8,870 nt of DNA from DASUBV01 sp035763085 (lineage in GTDB: Bacteria > Actinomycetota > Actinomycetes > Streptosporangiales > Streptosporangiaceae), in assembly GCA_035763085.1 (NCBI GenBank), contig DASUBV010000146.1, forward strand, positions 1-8,870. Direction: 5' to 3'. Below are positions 1 to 5,756 of this stretch, one piece after another; position 1 is the first letter of the stretch; each line of letters starts with the position of its first letter. The translations under genes and the position numbers were made by a program. Below the pieces are notes generated by a model, which searched no databases, was not told the DNA's origin, and saw nothing but the letters and a program-made list of their open reading frames with translations.

Positions 1-78
1 GCGGCCGGCCGCTGGCTGGGGACCGGCCGGGGGATGCGGGCCAGCCGGGGGCTGCGGGCTGGGCGCGTTGACGCTCAT
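1..78 (-). CDS. possible N-terminus of a Pro/Ala/Gly-rich protein (partial)
   Basis: An ATG at 78 on the minus strand opens a frame that stays open to the window edge, giving 26 residues that begin MSVNAPSPQPPAG and continue rich in Pro, Ala and Gly. An AGGG tract (86-89) lies 7 nt upstream of the ATG, a plausible ribosome-binding site. Low-complexity Pro/Ala-rich N-termini are common on actinobacterial membrane and secreted proteins, but GC-rich non-coding DNA can also translate this way. It would be the next gene downstream of the GH26 gene, same strand, 227 bp away. No family can be assigned from 26 residues. Confidence 0.4.
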   Translation of the reverse strand, partial: MSVNAPSPQPPAGPHPPAGPQPAAGR

Positions 79-305
79 GTCTTTACCCTAGGCGGCTCCC
101 GCGACAGCACCCGCGGCGCAGCCCCCGGTCGGACGAGCCGCGCAGGCCCGTGCCGCTGCATCCCTGCCGCTGTGTCATGCAGGCAGCCGGGAAGCGACCA
201 GAAACCGGCCGCGGGGCCCGGCGGAAGCCCGGTGAGGGCGACAGCGAGGCCCGCGAGCCTATTTCATCTCTGGCGGACTGATAGCGGCCCGGCCGTGCGC
301 TGACG
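79..305. other. intergenic region downstream of the GH26 gene
   Basis: I see no convincing gene here. Reading frames through it on either strand are arginine/glycine/proline-rich and look like chance translation of GC-rich DNA. It contains the hairpin at the GH26 stop codon, and at its left end a possible ribosome-binding site for the partial gene at the window edge. Confidence 0.55.
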
Positions 306-317
306 TCACGGCACGGC
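292..317 (-). terminator. candidate hairpin at the GH26 stop codon
   Basis: The arms GCCGTGC (292-298) and GCACGGC (311-317) pair perfectly across a 12-nt loop. A competing 6-bp pairing uses GCCGTG (292-297) and CACGGC (307-312). The stop codon of the GH26 gene (306-308) lies inside the structure. No T-run follows on the minus strand, so this would be a U-less hairpin of the kind often proposed as terminators in GC-rich actinobacteria. It may also simply be a chance structure. Confidence 0.3.
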
Positions 318-1319
318 GCTGCCACCCGGACCCAGGTAGGCCTTAGCTTCCCGGCGGAACTCGGCCTCCCCGGCCGCATCGCTGCCCAGGTGCCAGTGGT
401 AACGGGCGTCAATGTTGAACCAGACGAAACCGAGAATTCCTGGTTCATTTTCCGCGCTGGAGAACAGGTTCGCCAGCTGGCCCGGCTGCGCGCTGCCGGG
501 GGCGACGGCAGTCTCGGCGATGAGGATCGGGTCGCTCGTGAGCTTCCGGATGTCCCTGATGGTGGCGCCGAAGGTGGAGTTGAAGGTATCGGCCGGGTGG
601 ATATAGTGACCGTCAATCCCCACCCAGTTCACGTACGCATTCCCCGGCCACCAGGTCCTGAGCGGGGAGATTCCCGGGCCTCCGCGGTTGACCGTCCACA
701 CCCAGACCACATTCCGGGCTCCGACCTTCGTGAACTGCCGGTGGATTGTCCGCCATGCCCTCACGAAGGTCGCGCCGCTCGTGTGCTTGTAGCCCCACGG
801 GTACCAGTCACCGTTCATCTCATGACCGAAGCTGATGGCGATGGTGTGCTTGAACCTCTTGACGGCCCGGGCGTACCGGCGGAGGTACTTGTTGTAATCC
901 CCGTGTGCTATGGACGAAACGCTGACGAGCCGGGGATTAATCTGAATCAGCGGCAGCGCGTGCAGGTGGATGGTCTGGCAGGCGGCGAGCTCGTTGAACG
1001 GCTTACCCCAGGGCACAAAATAGGGAATGATGTTCGGCGCCGCGCCAGCACGGTCCACGAAGGTGTGGTAAGCGTCTAGCTTGTACGGATAATTCTCGGT
1101 AATAGCGCCGAGGTAATGACCCGTGTGCAGCGTGACCCGGCCGCAGTTCTTGCCGCCGTTAGTGATCTCGGCAGTACCAGACGCAGCCTGGGCCGGCCCG
1201 GAGGGCGCAGCCGCCACGTGCACCGGCACCTTCGCGCCGTGGTCCTGGATGAACGCCCAGCCCACCGCTAGCGCGATGATGCCGATGACAAAACCGCCGA
1301 TAATCCGGCCGATCTTCAC
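306..1319 (-). CDS. membrane-anchored or secreted glycoside hydrolase, family GH26 (beta-mannanase-like)
   Basis: A 337-residue protein. Residues 1-24 are a short basic N-terminus followed by a hydrophobic helix (GFVIGIIALAVGWAF), so it is a signal anchor or signal peptide. A short Ala/Pro/Gly linker (about 36-50) follows, and the catalytic domain spans about 60-330 outside the membrane. GHEMNGDWYPW (165-175) matches the GH26 acid/base motif, with Glu167 as proton donor. LIAET (266-270) supplies the probable nucleophile, Glu269. Known GH26 enzymes are retaining hydrolases, mostly endo-beta-1,4-mannanases, with some beta-1,3-xylanases and lichenases, so the exact substrate is inferred. The ATG overlaps the stop of the upstream GT2 gene by 4 nt (ATGA), implying translational coupling. 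A polymer hydrolase joined to a polymer synthase suggests trimming or release of the product, as glycanases do in cellulose and alginate systems. Confidence 0.85.
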   Translation of the reverse strand: MKIGRIIGGFVIGIIALAVGWAFIQDHGAKVPVHVAAAPSGPAQAASGTAEITNGGKNCGRVTLHTGHYLGAITENYPYKLDAYHTFVDRAGAAPNIIPYFVPWGKPFNELAACQTIHLHALPLIQINPRLVSVSSIAHGDYNKYLRRYARAVKRFKHTIAISFGHEMNGDWYPWGYKHTSGATFVRAWRTIHRQFTKVGARNVVWVWTVNRGGPGISPLRTWWPGNAYVNWVGIDGHYIHPADTFNSTFGATIRDIRKLTSDPILIAETAVAPGSAQPGQLANLFSSAENEPGILGFVWFNIDARYHWHLGSDAAGEAEFRREAKAYLGPGGSAVP

Positions 1320-2737
1320 AGGAAGTCCCTTTCTGCCGGCTGGCTCGGTGACGGCTGGCGCCCGGCCCGGGGGTTAATCCCGACCTCCACCTTCTTGACG
1401 CGGGTCACCCAGCCCTGCTTCATGCAGGTACAGATGCCGTAAATGCGCAGCGGACGCAGCACGAACAAGATCCACGCGGTGATGAAAGGCGAGTACAGGA
1501 ACGAGTAGAACCGGCCCCAGAAACCCTCATCGCTGCGCACGACCGAGAAGATCCGCAGCGCCATGCCGTATGACCATGCCGCGGAGGCGATCAGCATGGA
1601 GATGGTGTAGGCACGTGACATCGGCCAGAGCGTTGCCGCGCTCAGCAGCACGGCGGTGGAGGCGAAGAAGGTCCACAGGCTGATGACCGTGAACCACCAA
1701 CTCCAGCTCCAGACCTTCAGGTAGCGAAGCCGCCAGAACGTGCGGATGGTCGAGCCCCGCATCCAGCGGATCCACTGCCGGAAATGATGACCCAGCTTCT
1801 CCGGGTACATGGTGAGCTGAATAGCCGTGGGCTGCTGGACAGCCAGGCCGCGGCCCCGGGCGAAAAGCGTGAGAGCGGCGTCGTCGCCGAGATGCACCGG
1901 GTTCCCGAAGAACGTCTCGTAGAGGTAGGCATCCAGGTTGTCCTGGACGACCGGGGCCCGGTAGAGCGCATAGGTGCCGCGGTTCACCAGCACGTCGCCC
2001 ATGACCGACTGAGCGCTGCAGCTGAGCAGCTGCCAGATGAGCGAGCGGGTGCCGCTCATCCGGGTCAGCCAGTTCTTGTGGTGGTTGTAGGCGAGTTCCA
2101 GGCCGGCCACCGACTGAACCTTGCGCCGGGCGAACGGCTTGAGGCCCTCGTCGATGGCGTGCCGCTCCAGTGCGGTGTCCGAGTCCAGCGTGACCAGGAT
2201 GTCTGCCCGGTAGGCGGCGAACGTGCGCGCCTGCGCTTCCTTCTTCCCGGCGTTCTCCTGCCGGATCCAGGTCAGCCTGCAGCCGGCCGGATGATACCGG
2301 TGCCAGTAGTCCCAGACCTCACGGTAGTCCACCGCGGAGCCGTCATCGACGACCTCGACATGGTTGGGCAGCCTGGTCTGCGTGAACAGGGCATACAGGG
2401 CCCGGTCCAGGAGGGCCGGATCCTCGTTGTAGACCGGGATGTTGACCACCACGTACAGCCGGTCCAGCAGGGCCTGCTCCCGGCGCGTGACCTTGTAGGG
2501 GCGCTCCCGCCAGGAGATGACCCACTGGATGGCTGAGAGTATGAAGGCGACGGCCCAGATACCCATCAGCAGCCGGTCATCGCGGTAGATGGCGATGAAG
2601 TCGCCGTGCCGGAAGGTCGCCACGAGGAGAATGTCGGCCAGCAGGATCCACAGTACCGGGCGGGCTAGGTTGACCTTGACCTCGGGAATGTCATAAACAT
2701 GACTCAGAGTTCCTCGAGGTCTTTCCCTCTCCGCCAC
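1316..2737 (-). CDS. processive family-2 glycosyltransferase (hyaluronan/chitin/cellulose-synthase type)
   Basis: 473 residues from the GTG chosen here. Two N-terminal membrane segments (about 27-43 and 56-76) precede a cytoplasmic GT-A domain. VVVNIPVYNED (96-106) and VVDDGS (129-134) carry the nucleotide-binding Asp, TLDSD (183-187) is the DxD metal site, GDDAALT (284-290) resembles the GDDRxLT motif of hyaluronan synthase and NodC, and QWIRW (321-325) is the QxxRW signature of processive synthases. Four or so membrane helices follow (about 345-430), then a basic tail. Such enzymes polymerise a beta-linked glycan from a nucleotide sugar and extrude it; the sugar cannot be read from sequence. 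The start is uncertain: GTG 2737 is the only ATG/GTG/TTG upstream of the first helix that does not run deep into the preceding GT-C gene, but it has no clear ribosome-binding site and overlaps the 39-residue gene by 34 nt. Confidence 0.85.
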   Translation of the reverse strand: MAERERPRGTLSHVYDIPEVKVNLARPVLWILLADILLVATFRHGDFIAIYRDDRLLMGIWAVAFILSAIQWVISWRERPYKVTRREQALLDRLYVVVNIPVYNEDPALLDRALYALFTQTRLPNHVEVVDDGSAVDYREVWDYWHRYHPAGCRLTWIRQENAGKKEAQARTFAAYRADILVTLDSDTALERHAIDEGLKPFARRKVQSVAGLELAYNHHKNWLTRMSGTRSLIWQLLSCSAQSVMGDVLVNRGTYALYRAPVVQDNLDAYLYETFFGNPVHLGDDAALTLFARGRGLAVQQPTAIQLTMYPEKLGHHFRQWIRWMRGSTIRTFWRLRYLKVWSWSWWFTVISLWTFFASTAVLLSAATLWPMSRAYTISMLIASAAWSYGMALRIFSVVRSDEGFWGRFYSFLYSPFITAWILFVLRPLRIYGICTCMKQGWVTRVKKVEVGINPRAGRQPSPSQPAERDFL

Positions 2738-2823
2738 AACAGGCGGATCAGCAGGGTAATAACCGCCGTGCCTATACCGGTTATCAAGAACATGGCCGTC
2801 ATGGCGCCAAGAAAAGGATTCAT
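2704..2823 (-). CDS. 39-residue single-pass membrane protein
   Basis: A short frame begins at ATG 2823, with GGGA placed 8 nt upstream, and ends at TGA 2704. It starts MNPFLGAMTAMFLITGIG and continues as one hydrophobic helix (about residues 4-29). A charged tail follows, RRGKDLEEL (31-39). The positive tail suggests the C-terminus is in the cytoplasm. It sits 63 nt after the GT-C gene and overlaps the chosen GT2 start by 34 nt, on the same strand, so it probably belongs to the same operon. I recognise no family. Very small membrane subunits accompany several processive synthases (IcaD/PgaD with IcaA/PgaC, BcsF in cellulose systems), so a role as GT2 partner is inferred from position only. 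Alternatively it is the displaced N-terminus of GT2, separated by a frameshift. Confidence 0.6.
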   Translation of the reverse strand: MNPFLGAMTAMFLITGIGTAVITLLIRLLWRRGKDLEEL

Positions 2824-2886
2824 CGTCCAGTTCCCAATCTGCGCCGCCGGTCCTGTTCTCCGGCCCGGACGGCGCCCAGCGGGCTG

Positions 2887-4500
2887 TCACTTGGCGGACC
2901 CGCGATGCTTCAGCAATCGCCAGATCTGATAGTCCCCGGATACCCCATGACCGAACGGCACAGTCGCCACTAGTTTGTAATGCCTTTCTTTGCGCATTTC
3001 GCGGACCAGCTGCGCGTCCAGGTCTGGCGTATTCCTGAAGTTCAGGACTACTAGTGAGAAGTAGTGATTCCGTATCGCGTTCACATAGGGAGCCTGATTC
3101 CCTTTCTCGTTCCGGATGCTGCCGGAGGGGGTGGTGATGGCGGTCGTGCTCGACCACTGGCGCCAGGACGTGCCCGGCAGGTAGTACTCCTCCACGGAGG
3201 GGTTCTCGGCCAGGAAGCGGCCGCTGTTGGCGGTCAGCGGCCGGAGCCTGGCGATCAGCGCCGCGGATCCTGGCCAGTCGGTCATCTCCGTCGTCTGCGT
3301 CGCGCCGAGGTAGCCACTGGCCGCGAGCAGCGCGCAGATGCCGGTCCCGACCGCCGCGCGAGCCACCCGGGTGCGAGAGCGCGTCAGGCGGCTGAGCGCG
3401 AACCCGGCGGCCGCGCAGGCGAACCACGCACCGAGATCCACGTGCTTGTCGAGCGACACCAGTGTGTGGATCCGGGCTTGCTCAATGGGCGCCAGCAGCA
3501 CCGCCGCCGCCAGGACCGGGACGGCCGGCCGCCCGAGGAACCGGGAGCGGCCGAAGTAGCTGAGCATCACGCCGACCAGGGCGACGGCCGTCAGCAGGCC
3601 GACCCACTGCGCGGCGCTCGTCAGCACGCTGAGCACCGAGTTGACGCCCTGCGCCCGGGACAGCGTCGTATCGGACAGGCCGATGCGGTACTCGCTCCCC
3701 GTCACGGCGGCCAGCACGACGATCACCACCGTGACGTGCACCAGGATCATCCCGCCGCGGGTCAGCGCCCGCCTCATGCCAGGGGCTGGCCGGGCCGCCA
3801 TGATGGCCAGCACAATGATCACCGGGTCATACAGGATGGTGGCGTAGGTGGTGATGTTGGCCAGCAGCAAGGCTGTTCCGGACAGGAACATCCAGCCGGC
3901 CGAGTCCTCGTCGTATCTCCCGCGGACAGCACACCAGGCAGCCAGCGCCATCAGGAACAGCGCCATGGCGTCATAGGTCGCCAGGCTGCCGAGCAGCTGA
4001 GTCGGCCCCAGCAGCGCGAAGAGCGCCGCGGCCAGAATGGCGGAGCGGCGGCCGAACAGCCGGGCTGTCAGCCCCCACAGCAGGGACGTGGCTCCGAGCA
4101 TGAACAGCAGGGACAGCAGCCGCGCGGCGGCAAGGCCGCCGACGCTGTCAGCAAGCGCGGCGATCGGCGGGTAGGAGACAGGCGCGCCTGAGAAGTAGGT
4201 GCTGAACGCCGGGATCTTCGTCCCGTCAAAGAAGTGGGAGAGCTCCAGGTGCCCGGCCCACAGGTAGAGCCCCTCATCCTGGAACGCGGTGCTTGCCCAG
4301 ATGAGCCGGCCGGTGAGCACGGCTTGGGCAACCAGGACCAGAAGCAGTGGCCAGCGGCCGGTGCGCCAGTTCAGCTGGGGCGGCGTCTCGTCCGGCTCGT
4401 CGGGTGGAAGCCACGGCTCGGCCAGCCGCAGCAGCATGTCAATGCCGGTTCGCTGACGATCCTCAAGCCGCGCGTGCGCGCCGCCTTCCAGCAGTGCCAC
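2887..4500 (-). CDS. GT-C fold membrane glycosyltransferase (ArnT/PMT, GT39-like)
   Basis: 537 residues. A cytoplasmic N-terminus of about 48 residues is followed by roughly 11 hydrophobic segments between about 50 and 402, then an outer soluble C-terminal domain of about 135 residues. FQDEGLYLWAG (73-83), just after the first helix, has the acidic pair (Asp75-Glu76) that GT-C enzymes place in the first outer loop for catalysis or metal binding. The family (ArnT, protein O-mannosyltransferases) transfers sugars from polyprenyl-phosphate donors on the outer membrane face. Donor and acceptor here are unknown. The start is GTG 4500, with GGGAG 8 nt upstream (4509-4513). It is the first gene of the glycan cassette and lies directly behind the AT-rich regulatory gap. 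Substrate could be the GT2 product, a lipid or a protein. Confidence 0.8.
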   Translation of the reverse strand: MALLEGGAHARLEDRQRTGIDMLLRLAEPWLPPDEPDETPPQLNWRTGRWPLLLVLVAQAVLTGRLIWASTAFQDEGLYLWAGHLELSHFFDGTKIPAFSTYFSGAPVSYPPIAALADSVGGLAAARLLSLLFMLGATSLLWGLTARLFGRRSAILAAALFALLGPTQLLGSLATYDAMALFLMALAAWCAVRGRYDEDSAGWMFLSGTALLLANITTYATILYDPVIIVLAIMAARPAPGMRRALTRGGMILVHVTVVIVVLAAVTGSEYRIGLSDTTLSRAQGVNSVLSVLTSAAQWVGLLTAVALVGVMLSYFGRSRFLGRPAVPVLAAAVLLAPIEQARIHTLVSLDKHVDLGAWFACAAAGFALSRLTRSRTRVARAAVGTGICALLAASGYLGATQTTEMTDWPGSAALIARLRPLTANSGRFLAENPSVEEYYLPGTSWRQWSSTTAITTPSGSIRNEKGNQAPYVNAIRNHYFSLVVLNFRNTPDLDAQLVREMRKERHYKLVATVPFGHGVSGDYQIWRLLKHRGSAK

Positions 4501-4549
4501 GCCAAGGTCTCCCGTCCGGTTCCTGCTCCCCTAGCCCCCCCAGCGAGAC

Positions 4550-4680
4550 AGAATACCAACCTTAATGACTATTTTATTACCAAGCGCATTTAATCTCACA
4601 TAGCGTCATTAATATGACGCAATGTAAGCATAGTTTTCCAACTGAGATTACAGGGATTATTTCCGCGCGTTGGGGAGAAC
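4550..4680 (-). promoter_or_regulatory. AT-rich probable promoter region of the GT-C/GT2/GH26 operon
   Basis: Read on the minus strand, possible elements are TTGGAA (4636-4641) with a CATATT hexamer (4611-4616) 19 nt later, or a TAAAAT hexamer (4573-4578) further downstream. Neither is a strong match with ideal spacing, so I do not fix the start site. The low GC content, position directly upstream of the first cassette gene and the dyad inside it support a regulated promoter. The first candidate would place the dyad over the -10 element. Confidence 0.4.
4603..4620. promoter_or_regulatory. 18-bp perfect dyad, candidate operator
   Basis: GCGTCAT (4603-4609) and ATGACGC (4614-4620) are perfect inverted arms around TAAT. 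TTAATGAC (4562-4569) is the reverse complement of GTCATTAA (4605-4612), so a further partial site lies about 40 bp downstream in the direction of transcription. A dyad of this size in an AT-rich promoter is typical of a dimeric repressor or activator site. No regulator gene lies in the window. Confidence 0.45.
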
Positions 4681-4771
4681 CTGTTTCAGAATCTCGCAAA
4701 GCTGAATGCACAGAACGCCCGGCAGCCGCATTCTGCCAGGAGAACTTGTTTCAATTCTCCGCGCCGGCAGC
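4674..4771. repeat. degenerate tandem duplication of a stem-loop unit
   Basis: Two units share the order GGAGAACYTGTTTCA, then CGCC(C)GGCAGC. The first spans 4674-4726 and the second 4739-4771. The opening 15 nt differ at one position. On the minus strand each unit can fold with a loop containing GAAACA: the 4739-4760 copy pairs over 8 bp including one U-G, and the other pairs imperfectly. Located immediately after the AlkA-like stop, they may be terminators or regulatory sites. Confidence 0.5.
4739..4760 (-). terminator. stem-loop downstream of the AlkA-like gene, candidate terminator
   Basis: GGAGAA (4739-4744) and TTCTCC (4755-4760) pair, and on the minus-strand RNA two further pairs (U-G, U-A) extend the stem to 8 bp with a 6-nt GAAACA loop. 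The extra U-G pair exists only on the minus strand, matching the direction of transcription. The hairpin begins 14 nt after the AlkA-like stop. No T-run follows. Confidence 0.35.
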
Positions 4772-4774
4772 TGG

Positions 4775-5746
4775 TCAGAAGGCCCGGTAGTCGCGGACCG
4801 GCATCCGGGGGCCGCGCCGGGGCGGCCGGATGCCGCTCAGCTCGATCAGCCGGGCGGCCCGGTGCCGGTGACCGGCATACGGCGCCAGGAGCTCCAGCAT
4901 CCCGTCGTCATCGACCTTGCGCCCGGCCAGGGCCCAGCCGACCGCTGCGGGGAGGTTGTAGTCGCCGACGCTCACCGCGTCAGCGTCCCCGCAGGCGCGC
5001 TGCCGGACCTCAGCCGATGTCCACGGACCGATGCCGGGCAGCGACTGCAGCCCGCGGTCAGCCTGCTCCGGCGGCAGGGCCGTGACCTGCTCTAGCCGGC
5101 TGGCCAGCCGGGCCGCGCCGCGGATGCTGGCCGCGCGCACGCCCTCGACCCCGGCCCGGTGCCAGTCCCAGGACGGGACGGCGGCCCACACGGCCGCGGG
5201 CGGGCAGACGCGCATGCCGGCCGGCGCCGGGCCCGGCGCCGGGAGCCCGAAGCGGCGCAGCAGCAGCCGCCAGGCCCGGAAGGCCTCCAGGCCGACCACC
5301 TTCTGCTCCAGGACCGCCGGGACCAGCGCCTCCAGGAGCCGGCCCGACCGGCCGATCCGCAGCCCGGCAAAGCGCACCGCCAGGTCGCGCAGCAGCGGGT
5401 GGCCGGGCCGGAACGTCTCCGGCTGGTCCGCCGCGCCGAGCAGGCCCGGCAGCGACTCCAGCAGCCAGCTCGCGCCTGGCCCCCAGGCCAGTGCCGTGAC
5501 CGGGGTGGCGCCCGGCTCGGCCGGGCCGGCTGTGACCCGCAGCGTGCCGGGCCCGTCCGGGGTCAGCGACGTCCGCCAGACGGCTCCCGACGGCTCGGCC
5601 CGGAAGGCCGGGTCTCCGCTCCCCCGCCGGTGCACGCCCAGCACCAGCCCGATGTCCACCGCGAACGGCGCGATCCAGTCGCGGCGCGCGGCCGCACCCG
5701 TGCCGCCGGGGTCCCCGGTCTCGCGGGCCTGGCCTGCCGGGGACAT
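4775..5746 (-). CDS. AlkA-like DNA-3-methyladenine glycosylase (HhH-GPD superfamily)
   Basis: 323 residues. The C-terminal half carries the helix-hairpin-helix of the HhH-GPD fold, LPGIGPWTSAEV (236-247), followed by VSVGDYNLP (258-266), whose Asp262 is in the place of the catalytic aspartate of AlkA. VLEQKVVGLEAFRAW (145-159) corresponds to the conserved helix that opens the domain. The family flips out and excises alkylated purines, the first step of base excision repair. The N-terminal part (about 25-130) fits the AlkA-like N-terminal domain. The ATG start is 10 nt after the stop of the nucleotidyltransferase gene, with only a weak ribosome-binding site, so expression probably depends on the upstream genes. 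A repair enzyme behind mannose-metabolism genes is functionally odd, so the operon is probably positional rather than pathway-based. Confidence 0.85.
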   Translation of the reverse strand: MSPAGQARETGDPGGTGAAARRDWIAPFAVDIGLVLGVHRRGSGDPAFRAEPSGAVWRTSLTPDGPGTLRVTAGPAEPGATPVTALAWGPGASWLLESLPGLLGAADQPETFRPGHPLLRDLAVRFAGLRIGRSGRLLEALVPAVLEQKVVGLEAFRAWRLLLRRFGLPAPGPAPAGMRVCPPAAVWAAVPSWDWHRAGVEGVRAASIRGAARLASRLEQVTALPPEQADRGLQSLPGIGPWTSAEVRQRACGDADAVSVGDYNLPAAVGWALAGRKVDDDGMLELLAPYAGHRHRAARLIELSGIRPPRRGPRMPVRDYRAF

Positions 5747-5756
5747 GGCGGTGCCG

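Larger units (their letters stand above)
4501..4774. other. regulatory intergenic region ahead of the glycan cassette
   Basis: 274 bp between the end of the AlkA-like gene and the start of the GT-C gene. The part at about 4551-4680 is conspicuously AT-rich against its surroundings, as expected for a promoter or a transferred segment. It contains an 18-bp dyad, a duplicated stem-loop unit and, close to the GTG start, a run of seven G on the minus strand (4535-4541). No gene is visible. Confidence 0.7.

Noticed and set aside
301..308. TGACGTCA palindrome, also present at 8298-8305
   Set aside because: An 8-bp palindrome occurring twice in about 9 kb of GC-rich DNA is unremarkable; one copy overlaps a stop codon and there is no shared flanking sequence.
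83..616. 177-codon minus-strand frame overlapping the GH26 3' end
   Set aside because: Overlaps the catalytic-domain end of GH26 in another register; Ser/Arg/Pro-rich, no recognisable features.
2738..3427. Long N-terminal extension of the GT2 reading frame
   Set aside because: It lies in another register across the C-terminal part of the GT-C gene, whose own frame has clear membrane and domain character. The extension is Arg/Gly/Pro-rich with no glycosyltransferase features, so it is a chance open frame.
3064..4191. 375-codon open frame on the plus strand
   Set aside because: Antisense to the GT-C gene; composition rich in Arg, Gln, Gly and His with no hydrophobic or catalytic pattern.
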